A stretch of 64,000 nucleotides of DNA from Siphlonurus alternatus (GCA_949825025.1 OX463782.1:33761351-33825350); one strand, 5' to 3'; shown: positions 22,441 through 37,889, counted from the first letter of the stretch. Notes: generated by a model from the sequence alone, not told the origin. Translations and numbers: made by a program.

Positions 22441-22559
22441 GATATGCATACCTGTACGCACCTGCATAACAGGTAGCCAATCAAAAACAATCTAGCCAAA
22501 ATTCAAAATTTCAAATGCCTAGCCTATGAGTTTTAAAACTTAAAAAATGCACATTATTC

Positions 22560-22745
22560 CATATACGCGTACTGTAAAAAGGAACTGTCTGCTGCGACGT
22601 CGGACGTACGACTATTAAAGATACGTCGATGCTTTTTAATTAGTGGACGGATCGATGACGTAAAACCGACGTACCTGCATTAAAGATACGTCGACGTAGA
22701 TTTGCAACGCAAAACATATGATTCATGACGTCATTATAGACGCTA
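22560..22745 (+). repeat. Dispersed repeat (copy at 62,520-62,690, inverted)
   Basis: About 165 bp match the complement of 62,520-62,690, including GAACTGTCTGCTGCGACGTC, ACCGACGTACCTGCATTAAA and GCAACGCAAAACATATGATT. Inside, ATTAAAGATACGTCGA occurs twice. I saw no TIRs; class unknown. Confidence 0.7.
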
Positions 22746-22915
22746 CTTCTACTTGGAACTTGGGTATGATGCCATGCGGAGGTTAATTGTATCAGCACAT
22801 GTGAATATGATATATATGTCATGTTTCTTGCTGAATGCATTCACTAATTATGAGGTGCGTATCGTACTTTCTGATAACTACTTAAGTGGTTAAAGTACAG
22901 TGTAAATATATGGAG

Positions 22916-23053
<138 letters not shown>

Positions 23054-23117
23054 GGTATATGGACCAGGCTCGGACTGGGAAGCTATAAGGCGGGGCCAGT
23101 CAAGACATATAGCCATA

Positions 23118-23292
23118 CCCTAGTCGAAAAAGAAGAGTGCTAAGTGGTAATTTGAGCAGTAGTCAAGTAGTTGACTACTTGTTTTTAAGTAATCAACTAC
23201 TTGTTTTAAGTAGTTGACTACTTAAAAACAAGTAGTCAACTACTTGACTACTGCTCAAATTACCACTTAGCACTCTTATTTTTCGACTAGGG
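23118..23292. mobile_element. 175-bp CCC-ended fold-back MITE with TA duplication
   Basis: The termini CCCTAGTCGAAAAA and its complement are flanked by TA (23,116-23,117 and 23,293-23,294). The arms contain AGTGCTAAGTGGTAATTTGA and CAAGTAGTTGACTAC and are almost perfect. End style and target size match the large element at 44,846-62,238. Confidence 0.8.
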
Positions 23293-23347
23293 TATATATA
23301 GGCATTACAGGCAGCAGGGGCCACTTAGAAGGAGGCCTGAGGCCACG

Positions 23348-23423
23348 TTTTGTATGCTGTATCTGTGTTAAAAATCTGAGGTTCCTTTTGTATGCTGTAT
23401 CTGTGTTAAAAATCTGAGGGGCC
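23348..23423 (+). repeat. Two-unit tandem duplication
   Basis: The unit TTTTGTATGCTGTATCTGTG followed by TTAAAAATCTGAGG occurs twice in a row with little change. Confidence 0.8.
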
Positions 23424-23753
23424 ATCAGTCAGAGGGATCCCTGACCCAGCCTTGTGGCCAGCCCGCGCGAGCCTGTTAATTTATATATGGACTAATTTTA
23501 AAAATGTCATTCCATGCTTGGCATACATACAGAATATAAAACTTATTTATTATAACCATATGCATGCAGTGCATGTGTGCAACACGTGTGTGCTGGGGAC
23601 TGTGGGGGGGAGGGGGGTTGTACCAAACACAAGCACCGGCCGGCCCATATGACATGATACATGCAGCCAAGGGTCTTGTAAAAGTAAATAAGTATATATA
23701 AAGTAAGCAGAGAGTGTACGTGTATGCATATACATAATATACATATATATGAA

Positions 23754-24133
23754 CGTGGCGCAGTGCATTGACCGGTTAGACCACCGAAGTCAGGCTACGT
23801 CAAGCGTGGTTGGTACTTATAAATGGGTGACCATTTTAAGTATAAAAATTACGCTGCTCCCTCCCTGGGGTAAATTCGTCTCGCTTTCAACCCAGTGCAG
23901 TGATGCACTTGTGTGTGGTTACCTAGGCTTTGGACATCGCTTTGGTCCATTGAGAAAAAGTAGAGGTGTCCGTCCTAACTGAGGTTTCCCACGGTTCCCT
24001 CAGTCTCACCTCAGCGAATGGTGGGATGCGTAGCAGGCCGTGGCCACCATCCATTCCCCACTTTATCCCTACCCATTAACCCGCCGCGAGCTGTAAGCTC
24101 TTAGGGGTGTATATCCTTGCAAAAAAAAAAAAA
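23754..24133 (+). mobile_element. 5S-rRNA-derived SINE, copy 3
   Basis: The head GTGGCGCAGTGCATTGACCG is followed by the 5S-like GAAGTCAGGCTACGTC and GATGGGTGACC-type box (here AAATGGGTGACC), then the same middle segment as copies 1 and 2. The tail GTAAGCTCTTAGGGGTGTAT then ATCCTTG ends in an A-run (24,121-24,133). It is the plus-oriented partner of copy 1, with the same 3' tail. Confidence 0.85.
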
Positions 24134-24134
24134 C

Positions 24135-24305
24135 TTATACCAACACTCTGAGCCTCCAACAGCCCTGAATCCAGTAAATTCCACTCCCTCACCGTTCTTC
24201 TCAAGAAGGAATATTTGCCCACATCACTTTTGCTGCCCTTGTACTCCAGTTTCCAGGAATGGTCCATCCTGCTCTTATAATGCCCGGTTGCTATAAGCTC
24301 TTCCA
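24135..24305 (-). pseudogene. Non-LTR reverse transcriptase C-terminal fragment
   Basis: The minus strand reads SRMDHSWKLEYKGSKSDVGK and RRTVREWNLLDSG, the same conserved tail as in the elements at 2988-3590 and 4205-7120 but from a diverged family. Only about 55 residues remain, with no RT core. It lies directly after the A-tail of a SINE. Confidence 0.75.
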
Positions 24306-25317
24306 GGCTAGTCTATTCCCCATGTTAAATATTTCGTCAAGATTGGTTGCCTGCTTTTAGGGGTTATCCAAACTTTTCTACCTACTCTGTAGATGGAGTT
24401 ACCGTCAGATTCTGTCGCAGGTGGTAACCACATGCGACGGGGGAGTAGAGGTGCATCATCCCCAACTTGCGCTGAGGCCGGGGGGTACTGACCGTGTTAT
24501 TCTCCGCTCCCGCTTGTTTGCTTAGTAAAGAAAAAGGAAGAAAAAAACATTCATGCAAGCCATTAGCTGTCAAATCTAACCACAATTTATGATATCCCTT
24601 TTTTGACGAAATTAATTAATATATCTACGATATTTTTTTTATTAAAATCAGGCGCAGAATAAAAAAATAATGCCAGCCCTTTTTTAAAATTTTCAATACG
24701 ATGCTCCGATCGCATACATAGAGTTAATATTATCGCATAAAAAAAAAAAGTGGAACGAGTGATTCCACAATTGAAATGATGAAACAACTCCAAGTGAGTA
24801 AAAAGGGGGTCAAAATTGTTGAGTGCGTTGAAAATTTAATACGAAAATACGATAAAATTCATGAAGAAAAACTACCCTGAGCTTTATTCTCACGCCCACG
24901 TTTATACTTAACAAGAGAGCATATTTTATGATTGCATAAATAATGTTGGCAAAATCATAATAAATATATTATATATTTTTTTATAATAATTGTATTAATT
25001 ATAAAATGTTACTTTTACTTTTTAAGCAAACTTTCCTTTGTCTCTATGTTGTATAATGTAGAGCCACGACAGAAATAAATAAATATAATATCTATCAGCG
25101 CGTGTATATTAATTGAATTCACGGTGGCAGATGATAGCCTCTGATGGTAATTTTTAAACGAACAGTAAGCTACATCAAATTTTTTTTATTACATTTTATT
25201 TTATTTTATTAAAATTAAATAATGAATAGATTAAAATTAAAATAATCATTTGTTATAAAAATATTTCAAAATTCATAAATTATAACTTTATATATTTACT
25301 TATAAGTCCTATATAAG
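24306..25317. other. AT-rich DNA, no gene
   Basis: 24,380-24,540 is GC-richer with no recognised motif, although it could be more of the adjacent retroelement. The rest is AT-rich. Confidence 0.4.
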
Positions 25318-25806
25318 TATAATTATTAGAGCGCGGAAAAAAGTCAAATTTTTTTCGAAAAATAGGCGCCTAAAAAGTCAACTTATTTTTGGAAAAAAGT
25401 CTACAAAAAAGTCACTCGTTTTAAAAAATAGTCCATAAAAAATTCACTTTTTTTTTTTTAGAAACTGCAGCAAAAAGGCGTTTCAAAAGTGCTATTTAAA
25501 AGTTTTTTTTTATATTTCTTTACACAGACTGAAGTCTTTGTTTCTTTACTTCTTTACTTTTTTTTTTTTTTTTTTTACAATATGAAGAAAAGAGCTGAAA
25601 TGCACTAAAAATATGTCAAAAAGTCACAAAAAGTCATCTTTTGCCAAAATAGTCTAAAAATCCAAAAATAGTCTAAATAGTCTTTTTTTTTATATAGGCT
25701 CATTTTAATCCACTTCCGGAGATCGGTGGACATCCTAAATGACAACAAAATAGTCCTCATGTGCACAAAAAGTCGAAATGACTTTTCCGCGCTCTAATAA
25801 TTATAT
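25318..25806. mobile_element. 489-bp TIR element with AAAAAGTC repeats
   Basis: The inverted termini TATAATTATTAGAGCGCGGA and its complement are perfect for 20 bp or more. The interior is full of AAAAAGTC/AAATAGTC units. Non-coding; superfamily not assigned. Confidence 0.75.
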
Positions 25807-25977
25807 ACTTTTACTATACTTATAGCAAATAAACTTTTTAATTTCTTTCTTGTTTTTTTTTATTATTATTTAGAATTTTAAAATATTTTAAATTTAAAAT
25901 AAATATAATGAAGTAATTTTTTTATTTTTATTAGCACGCTCATTTGAGATCTTTTGATACGTTGATCCGAAATCATA

Positions 25978-28804
<2,827 letters not shown>

Positions 28805-29170
28805 AGGTATTCTTTATTATATGGCTCTTCCCAGCCCTTTTGGTTCCTCATTATTTTGTACATTGTTATATACCATCAGTCTACTTTGCTTCCTCTTCTC
28901 TTCTACATATGAGTCCTCCCATCCCATTTGTCTATATATAATTTTGGTCACACTCTCTCTTTAAAAATTTTGCTTTTATCACAGATGAAGCTTGATCCAG
29001 TTCCCCTTTTCCAGAACCCTTCTTGCAGCTTGTCTTTGGATAGTTTGGATCTTTTCCATTTCTTTCTTTCCTTTTGCTCTATATATAAATGGGTCCCATA
29101 TATGCGTTACATCCATATATTCCATAATTGGTCTAATCAGCTAGAGACTTTTGTAACCTTTTTTCTCTCA
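28805..29170 (-). pseudogene. Non-LTR reverse transcriptase C-terminal fragment (another family)
   Basis: The minus strand reads RPIMEYMDVTHIWDPFIYRA, then an EKIQTIQRQAARRVLEKGNW block. That is the usual RP.LEY…WDP…..K.E..QR.AAR segment after the RT thumb. After frame changes it continues with MGWEDSYVEEKRKQSRLMVY and NNVQNNEEP. Several stops and shifts are present. It differs from the 4205-7120 family. Confidence 0.75.
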
Positions 29171-29608
29171 ATATCCTGCCTGCATATAATATATTTATAT
29201 AATTATATATGGTTATAATAATTAATACAAGATCCTTGCACGCAGCTGATGCAAAGCTATATAATTATATATAGGGCTCTAGCTGAAACTCATGTCCACC
29301 GCCCGGAGGCGAAAACTTTTAGTGGTACCGGGCCGCTAACTAACGTTGGCAAAATTGCAAAAAAAGCAAACATGCATAAATTTTCTATCAGCAATATATT
29401 ATTATACTGTAATGGACTTTTATTTTTACTGAAATTTATTTTGCTATACATATATACTGTACATATGCATATCCACTATACAGCTATAGTACTAAACTGA
29501 AATACAGGAAAAATCAACAACAATTACAGTAGTAAAATTAAATTTTAAAATTTTATAGTTTATATATATATTAGAGTGCAAATACGTGCAGCGCTGATGT
29601 CCCAATAT
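29171..29608. other. Unannotated AT-rich DNA
   Basis: Nothing recognised. Confidence 0.4.
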
Positions 29609-30808
29609 CCCAGTTACCACATGGACATCCCGGGGACCTTGCGAACATCCCCGCAAGATCCCCCAACATCCCTGAACGTTTTACGTGCTAGTTTTCAAAA
29701 CCCTTTAACTTTAAACATGTTTTCCGTGTTCTAAAAACGGTTTTAGCTACACTTCGAAAATAATTTTCTAGGTTTTTTAATATTTTTATGAAAGTCTCTC
29801 AGAACATCCCCTGGGGATGCAACACGGCTGTCCCTTGAACATCCCCGGGGGACTTTGAAAGGACCCTTAAATCAATTTTTTCATTAAAATCATAATATGT
29901 GCTGTTCATTATTATGTACTGATTTTAAAAATATACAAATATAGTTAATATTATTTAAAATATTGTATGAAAATATTGATATTTAAAATAAGACGTGAAA
30001 TTTTACTTAATATTAAAGTGCGTAATTTGCACAGAAAAATATTTTTTTTTAATAACATATACTCGTAGATAAAAATATATATGAAAAATAAACAAGGTCC
30101 CATCAAAGTCCCCCGGGGATTTTAGAGGGACGCTTGAACGTCCCACAAATGTCCTCGGAGGGACCTTTAAAAATTTCTAAAAAATTAAATTTTTTTTTTT
30201 TTTAATGTCGAAGTCTGTTAACAATTAGAGATGCATTTGAGCGTTGCAATTTATAATTTATTAATGAATAAACATTTTTTAATTAAAATTATAAAATTTT
30301 ATTTTAATTTATTTTCAATAAATTTAAATCTCAATATATTTAATGTTGTATTAAATAATAACAATCTCCCAATGTACCAGTTTGCTTAAAAAAATAAAAA
30401 AATGCATCTTCGCTCGTAATATTAAAATAATATACAACACCCAAAACTTTACAATTTATGTACCCAAACAAACCACACTTTAGTAACGAAGAGCAATATC
30501 CAAGTTGTCTACGACGTCGTCTATCAACCAAAAGGTCCGAGATCGATTCCCGACGCACCCAAATTTTTTATTTGGTAATCTTGTAGTCCTCATTCTAAAA
30601 GACCCTAAACTTCTTTAATATAAATTTTAAGATGAATTAATACATAATTGGCAAGTGAAAATTAGGGAACATCCCCGAGGGATGTCCACAAGACGTCCGC
30701 AGGGACGTCCTTTTTTGATGGACATGGGGGATGTCCTTGGGGACGTCCAACGGGGACCTTAGAGGGATGTCCCAGGGGCGTCCCGGGGACGTCCATGTGG
30801 TCACTGGG
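29609..30808. mobile_element. 1.2-kb CCC-ended non-autonomous element
   Basis: The termini CCCAGTTACCACATGGAC (left) and the complement of GTCCATGTGGTCACTGGG (right) are flanked by AT on both sides. GGGACGTCC/GGACATCCC palindromic units crowd both subterminal regions (29,625-29,870; 30,090-30,170; 30,665-30,795). The AT-rich interior includes a tRNA-T-arm-like patch near 30,530-30,570. No transposase. Its architecture matches the 12,667-14,802 element. Confidence 0.7.
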
Positions 30809-30904
30809 ATCAAGTGCATCATCTAGTGTAAGCACGTAATAATTGGCATGAGCGGAGGAGCATGACGTCATGTTCCGCCAATTGTCATGCAGGGGCAGTC
30901 AGCT

Positions 30905-32765
30905 CGAAGCTCGGGGGGGGGGGCAGTGCCCTATCCTGCAATGTTAAAATTTAGAGTGGGAGGGAAGCGACGGGTGGGAGGTGTAACACCTTCAATGTAT
31001 TTTGGAAAATTTGGGACCCCCCCTACCCTAGGGTGACCAGATATCTTGATGTTCAAAACGGTACATGGCCCCAAGATAGAGGCCTGAAGGGCCAAAACCC
31101 CCGCCGGAGGCGCGATTTTTTTGGGTGCCACGCCCCCTTTTTTACTTTTTTTTTTCTTAATAGATTTTCAAATGAATTGTTTTCTTTTTATGAAGCCGTT
31201 TTTTCCGAAAAAAATTATTTTATTGGTAAATCCATTAAAGAATTTTCGTCATAGATTATAGCAATTATTACGTAAGTATTTTTTAATTGGTACCATAGTT
31301 CAGACGAAGTTTAAGTAAAACGCTTTCTGTTCCATAAGGCTGCATGTTTAAGGGTTTAGGAAAACAAACTTTGGTATTTTTTTTTTTTTTTTTTTTTCGA
31401 TGAAGCTATTTGAGATGAAATTTTTTTGGATTTCATTTCTCACACTAATGCAGGACAGGTTAAAATATTTTAAGGAAATAAAATAATAAATAATGCAATC
31501 GCTCACTCTACTTTAAATAATATAAATAATTGCATTTTTTTTTATATATAATTATACTTTTCATAGAATTAGAAAAAAATATTTACTATAGTCACCATGC
31601 AAGGAAACTGTGCCAGTGAGCTGATTTCCTAAAATTAACCTTTTTTCTTGGCCTGGCCACGATCCTATTATGTTGTAAAGTTGCATGTAATTTCATGTAA
31701 ATAAAAAGAAACAAAAGCAATAAAAGAAATACTCAAAAAGCATAACTTCGAAAAATACTTTTCCAAGAAAAAAATATACAGTATTTTAAATTGATTTTTT
31801 TTTTTTTTATTTCGTTATCAAATGTTCCGTCTCCATCCACAATATTTCTATAAATGTACGTGCGACGTGTTACTTAAATAATGCATTATATATTTGTTTA
31901 TAAATAAATAAAACTTAATATAATGTCACGAGATAAATTATACAAAAAAAAAAAAAAAAAATTGAGTATAAAGCAAGAAATTAATTTGAATTTCTTTTAA
32001 ATCTTTTAATCGAACTGTTCATTTTGCAAATAGTGTGAACTCTTGTTAGAGTGAAATAGCTGAAGAAGTTATATAAATTGAATTAATTTATAGCATTCAA
32101 ATTGGACTTAATAACAGCTAAAATTACTTGATTGTATGAATAATATTTGTGGCGTTTTTCCCTCATATTATTTTCCATTTATTTACGTAATATCCATGCA
32201 CGATTATTGTGAAGAAAAAAAAAAAAAAAAAAAAGAGTGGTATAGAAATTTTTGTCTAAGCCACGACACAATGCATAAGAATGATTTTTTATATTTTATT
32301 GGAAATTTCCATCAAGTGAATATCATCAATATCAAGAGATGATATTTTTCTGTAAAGTTTTTTACTTGTTTTTTATTCAAAATTTAATCGAAAAGTAGTG
32401 ATTTCATTTCACGTAGTATTATATATGCATACTAAGTACATACAAAATATATTCCGCAATTTTGGAAGAAATATGCTGTTTTGTGAATGCGATCGAGAAA
32501 AAGGGGCATGGAGTTGCAAAATCATTTGCGTCCATACATTTTTGTAAATATTCACAACCACATTCCTATGAATTTTTTATTTTTTTAATGATAAAATTTT
32601 TAAAAAATGTCCCTTTTTTAAATTTTGTCCGAAAGCGGTACATTTAGGCGTCCCGAGAGCCTCTTTGGGGACACCGGGACATGGTACTCTAAAACGGTAC
32701 TGTACCGGTCAAAACGGTACGTCTGGTCACCCTACCCTACCCCCTTGGATCCGCGCCTGTCGATT
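30905..32765 (-). mobile_element. hAT-like G-run repeat split by a later insertion
   Basis: 30,905-31,029 and 32,734-32,765 together make one copy of the family also seen at 13,556-13,750 and 50,081-50,240. The right end reads CTTGGATCCGCGCCTG, which is the family terminus in complement. The 31,030-32,733 element lies within it. Confidence 0.5.
31030..32733. mobile_element. 1.7-kb TIR element, AGGGTGACCAGA ends
   Basis: The termini AGGGTGACCAGA and its complement are flanked by ACCCT on both sides (31,025-31,029 and 32,734-32,738), a candidate 5-bp duplication. Secondary AAAACGGTAC units lie just inside. The interior is about 1.6 kb of AT-rich DNA with A and T runs and no transposase. Confidence 0.65.
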
Positions 32766-33243
32766 ATATACTGGCTAACCCGCACAGCACATTCCTCCTT
32801 GTTGTTCCCCCCTTTTCTCCTCTCGCTCCTTTAACTGCTGTTCTCCGTGCAGTGCTGCCGGTGCCTGAGGCTATACACATATTTATTTGATCAATGTAAA
32901 TTTTTGGTACTATTCAAAACCAGAATTTCATTTATTTTCAAATTTATTATGATAAATAAAATAAAATATGATAATATGAAACTTCTCTTATGCAACAAGG
33001 AAATTATTGTACCAAATGTCCCTTTAATATATATCATCCTCTTATACATATATATATATTTACAGCTCCAGTAGATTACCTTAACTGTCCAAATCATCCG
33101 AGACACTCTTCATTCCTGGATAGATAATGCGAGAGCTGACTGCATTGATCCTGTGAGAGCACGTCATCATGTGAAAGGTTCATATTTTATAAACATATTG
33201 TACATGCATTTCAATGATGCTGCGGAAATAATTAATGATAAAT
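32766..33243. other. AT-rich DNA, no gene
   Basis: Only low-complexity frames. Confidence 0.4.
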
Positions 33244-33556
33244 GGAGTCTCAATTTTTTATTATTGAAGAAATGGAAAGAGCGTGCAAAATTATGCTACC
33301 TAGAATTTCTTGATTTTTTATATCCCTCGGAACTATTTTTAAAAAATATTGAAATTCCTTTTTGTGATGTCACGCAGCTGCAAGTCCTATCCTTTTCTTA
33401 AGAGGAGATGCCGAATGACGTCACTTTCAATAACTTTTAAAAATAGTCCCCAGGGCTCTAAAATATCTGAAAAAAATCAGGGTAGCTTATATATATTAGC
33501 TATATATGCATTCTCTATCTATTTCTGCAATAAAAAAAAAATGAGGTTGATACTCC
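33244..33556. mobile_element. ~310-bp fold-back MITE, copy A
   Basis: The ends GGAGTCTCAA/TTGATACTCC and the inner blocks ATTGAAGAAATGG, TTATGCTACC and TGTGATGTCACG pair with the right half. It is homologous to 57,385-57,697, which is better preserved. Confidence 0.7.
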
Positions 33557-33789
33557 TTTACCTCCGTTTTTCTAGCAACACGACCCTGTCGTTTTCTCAT
33601 GATTTAACCCTGAAAATTCTAATTCAAAAAATTCTACCTCGTGTCATATGCAGTAACCCAAATGTAAAGTAGATTTAATTTGCAATAATATATATGATAT
33701 ATTATATATTGTCTTCTTGCTGCCTTGTTTCTTGGGGCTCATTTTTTCATAATTTACAAATCTCATCATCCTGTGTGGGTCTGCATGTT

Positions 33790-34140
33790 TTAAAGGAGGG
33801 GAACCGCTTCAACTTTTATATTTTTTTATTTTATTTCATAATGTACAACTTATAATTGTACCAAAAAAGGTTGCACCACCCTCCACCTTCTAGGAGTTCC
33901 AGTCTTCCGGACGGTTGACGTTCAAATAGAGCGCCGAGGAAAGTGGGGCACATGCGCTGTGACGACATTTGCCCCCCCCCCCCTTCTCTCTCCGCCCTAT
34001 TTGAACGTCGACCGTCCGGAAGGCTGGAACTCCTGGAAGGCGGAGGGTGGTGCAACTTTTTTTGGTACAATTATATATAAGTTTTACAGCATGCAAAAAA
34101 ATAAAAAATATAAAGTTGAAGCGGTTTCCCTCCTTTAAGT
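33790..34140. mobile_element. ~350-bp fold-back MITE
   Basis: Arms of about 150 bp: AAAGGAGGGGAACCGCTTCA pairs with TGAAGCGGTTTCCCTCCTTT, and TAGGAGTTCCAGTCTTCCGG with CCGGAAGGCTGGAACTCCTG. The centre is C-rich. Non-coding. Confidence 0.85.
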
Positions 34141-34514
34141 GCATGTGCTAGAGACTTGAATTCTTTAGTTGATGTTACACAATGCAATTTTCTAATAATT
34201 GTATGCAATTTTTTCCTACAAAAGAATTAACTTTATCTCCAATTGTTATGGTATATTTTAATAAATCTCTTGAAATTAAAAATTGCAGGCATGCTGTACA
34301 TGTTATTTCTACTGTGTTAATTATAATATATTCTCACAGAATATTTATAATGTGTATAATTATATTTCCATTTCTTTTTATACTATTTTATTATATAATA
34401 TTAATTAGTTGTCTTCTTCTCTGTATCTATATAGATTCGCTTCTTCTTTCCACATGGCTTCAACCTGTAAGCCTTATAACTTATAAGCCTTCTTAAATAT
34501 TTAATTACTGTTAT

Positions 34515-34660
34515 ACACCGAACACGGCAGACTTTTTGTGACTTGGGATGGGTGTGACTGATTACTAGATGATGGAGTGGTAGGAGGATGGCGGCTTACG
34601 GCTGTCTATACTCCGCTGCACTGCAGTATTGCACTAGCTGCCACTGCAGGCTGCACAGAT
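34515..34660 (+). mobile_element. tRNA-derived SINE fragment, copy A
   Basis: It matches 42,815-43,005 along CGGCAGACTTTTTGTGACTT, GATGGGTGTGACTGATTACT, TCTATACTCCGCTGC and GCCACTGCAGGCTGCACAGA. Here the tRNA-like head is lost. The following frame to 34,794 is unrecognised. Confidence 0.6.
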
Positions 34661-34859
34661 CTGGTAGTAGGAGCTCAGAAGAGTGCAGGAAAGGGTTCTG
34701 GGAGCCTGGTAAGCCCCTGCTTGGTCGCAAGATAACTCTTACTGACAAGGCTAAATATCAGCCTGGCCACACCCGAAAGGGTAAAATGGTGTGAAGGGTA
34801 TTTTATATAATTAATCAAAGCCTTGTGCTCATTTGGTCAGTGAACAACGTATTGTTGTG

Positions 34860-35040
34860 TATTTAATGTCTATAGAGTGAAAGGAAAAACATGGGATGGT
34901 TGTTGATATACATGTTAACTTAATGGAGATTTTACGTTAATTATGAAGTTGCAACTCTTACCTAGCGCAATCAATGACAGACATTATAAACAATAGTTTG
35001 TTTACAAGCATTGCGAGTAGAAGACTTTGCTATTAATAGA
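34860..35040. mobile_element. MITE related to 38,297-38,561
   Basis: It shares GAAAGGAAAAACATGGGA, TACATGTTAACTTAAT and GACAGACATTATAAACAA with the fold-back at 38,297-38,561, in the same order. Confidence 0.6.
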
Positions 35041-36367
35041 GACCTAAATATTATGAGGCAGTCCGTGCAGCTTCTGAAGTGATAAAATAATGGTCTGCAA
35101 TAGTGGTCTTCAACAACAGATTCAAAATTATGTTGAGCTTGCTACGCCTCCTTTTTCTACAGCTGTGAGCTGTGAAAAGGTACTTTAACTATTTTTCTTT
35201 GTTCAATACACCACTTGAAAAACCATGGCATGTTAAATATATAAAAAAAGTAAACAATTAAACTTGTCCACGCAGTGAATTGTTGTTGATGATTAATATA
35301 TATGTATTTTATTATTATTATTATTTTTTTTTATAATAGATCTTATTTTCTGAAAAATTTATGATTAAACATATTGAAATCTAAATGTTAACATTCAGAT
35401 TTCAATATGTTTTTCAAAAATGAAAATATTACCAACATCTACAGTTTCTGGGCATTTATAATTTTGAAATGCATCTGAAGAAGTTTCCTTCATTTCGATA
35501 TCTTTAGTAACTTTAAACAAACTCCAGTTTGTTGATTTTGATTGCTGTAATAAAATAAACAAGCTGGAGCTTGGTTAAAGCTGTACTTATTACTGCATGC
35601 AATTGGCTGCATGATTATGGATAATTTCAAATTTAATGTTTCTTTCACAAACACGCTACAATTCACTTTTGCAAAAAAAAAAAAAAAAAAAAAAAAAGAT
35701 TTACTAGATACATTTGTTGCGGCAGATATGCGGCTATGCGGCATGAATTTGTAAAAAAATCAGACCATGTTAAAGGACCTTAAGATATAAAATTTATTGC
35801 TATTCACCAAGAACTATAAAGATATGATGCATTTTGCTTCATCATTCATACAATATATAATTGAGTTTTGAAATTACATTATACGCATGATTATCATATA
35901 AAATAATCATATTAATTGGTGTTCAAAAACTCTCAGTGTTATGTATTATAATTTTACCATCATATTTTATTTATATTTATATATATGTACAATCAATCTC
36001 ATTGTTTTTAAAAAAAAATCATAGATTTTGGGGTACTGTAGTAATATAATTATGCTACACTCATGAAGAAATTATCATTTATCCATGGCTACACTGACGA
36101 CTGCTAAAAGGGTCAGAGGGTCAGTTAACCTACCTTAATTTCCTCATTCCTCTGCTGTGTATGTCCTATTGTAAGTGCACTTAACAATAAGTACTTCGTA
36201 ACAGCACTTTCTCTCCTCACTGAATTATATTTTATTTGCTTTGGTGATTATACTGTGTATTTTTTAATTTTTATTATGATTAATATTATTATTATTTTTT
36301 TTTTCATATTGCATACAAAAAATTTGTTCTTGCCTTATTTTTATTGTGTGGTAATTAATATGCTTAA
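35041..36367. other. AT-rich DNA, no gene
   Basis: 35,340-35,420 contains a short inverted repeat (ATATTGAAATCTAAATGTTA). Only low-complexity frames otherwise. Confidence 0.4.
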
Positions 36368-36617
36368 GGGTATAAGGTAACGCCACCAATGTTAAAAAAA
36401 AAATGAAAGAAATTTAAAATGTTCTCCTCTACACCCCCTATCAGTAGCTAAAATATCAGGTATACAAATTCTATCTAGTTTTTGAGTTATGAATTTTTAA
36501 AGTTGACTACTTTAACATGGAGAAATTGACTTCCATGATAAATTAGGAAAACATTTTAAATTTTTTTCTTTATTTTTATGAGGGATATTTTTTAACATTG
36601 GTAGCGTTACCTTACCC
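36368..36617. mobile_element. TTAA-flanked MITE, diverged relative
   Basis: TTAA on both sides; termini GGGTATAAGGTAACGCCACC and complement GGTAGCGTTACCTTACCC. The inner arms share AAATATCAGGTATACAAA with copies A and B. Confidence 0.8.
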
Positions 36618-37110
36618 TTAATGTTAAACAACATAATTTGCTGATCAGATTTTGGTGGTAGATCACAATTTTATGAATCAATGAATGTGCTTTGTCTTTT
36701 TCTAACCACCAATTGAGTTTATAAAGCATTCATTATAATGTTTCTTTTTGTTTCCTGTCCTCTAAATATTTTGTAATACTTTTATCTTAATAAACTATTA
36801 TTATTATTATTATTATGTACTTGCTGCATCATTCACATTACAACTGATTTTACTCCTCCTTAACAGTTTTTATTCTTCTATTTTCTATTGCAATTGCAGT
36901 ATTGAAATAATAGCTTTATGCATGTTTCGTTCTTACTATTAGTACTTAAACCAGACGGTTATTTGGTGCAGATAAATAAAATATCCTAAAAATATGAGTG
37001 CAGAACAATTTTATTATTTGAATGGAATTAGAAGTTACTAGTTTTCTCCACGGAATAATCAATATAGGAAAATTGTTTCAAGAGGTCGGAAGTGTAGATG
37101 GAGAGATTAA

Positions 37111-37475
37111 GGTAGAGATAATACGGATCCGCTGGCTCAATGCTAAAAAAATCCCATTCATAAAAATTATGAAAAAAATTTAAAGTGTTCTCCTCTTCAT
37201 CCCCTATCAGTAGGTAAAATATCAGGTATACAAAAACGAGCTAGTTTTCGAGTTATTAATTTTTAAAGTTGACCAATTTAGCATGGAAGTTCTATTTCTC
37301 CATGTTAAATTAGTCAACTTTAAAAATTAATAACTCGAAAACTAGCTCGTTTTTGTATACCTGATATTTTACCTACTGATAGGGGATGTAGAGGAGAATA
37401 TTTTGAATTTTTTTCATAATTTTTATGAATGGGATTTTTTTAGCATTGGACCAGCTGATCCGTATTATCTCTACC
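37111..37475. mobile_element. TTAA-flanked fold-back MITE, copy B
   Basis: TTAA at 37,107-37,110 and 37,476-37,479; termini GGTAGAGATAATACGGATCC and complement. It is close in sequence to 12,135-12,504. Its right-hand TTAA is also the left TTAA of the next element. Confidence 0.85.
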
Positions 37476-37479
37476 TTAA

Positions 37480-37816
37480 AGGTATACAGGCCTCAAATTA
37501 CAAATTAGACAGACATTAAGTGTTGCTCAAGTTTATAATCAACATTTGTATTATAATCAACATTCAACATTCGTCTGTGCGAAGTCGCGCTGTAAAGAAA
37601 GTCCTTGCTGACGTCACAACTCACAGCTAGCACCGATTAGCATTGAGTTGTGACATCATCAAGGACTTCGTGACGTCATCAAGGACTAAATATCTAACTT
37701 TGAACTGCGACTTCGCACGGATGCATTACGCGTGGAAAAAAAATATGCGAATGTTTATTATATACTCTAAACCCACTTGGTGACTGTCCAATTTGTATTT
37801 TGAGGCCTGTATGCCT
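37480..37816. mobile_element. 337-bp TTAA-flanked MITE, different family
   Basis: The termini AGGTATACAGGCCTCAAATT and the complement of its right end (AGGCATACAGGCCTCAAA) are flanked by TTAA. Inner inverted blocks include TGCGAAGTCGCG/TGCGACTTCGCA and GTGACATCATCAAGGACT. piggyBac/Kolobok-type target. Confidence 0.8.
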
Positions 37817-37889
37817 TTAACAGCATATACCTTTGTTTAATTAATATTTAGCCATTGCATAGTTTCTAGCTAACATCAAGATGACATGA

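Noticed and set aside
33831..34144. Minus-strand frames rich in Pro/Gly/Arg
   Set aside because: They lie within the palindromic MITE at 33,790-34,140.
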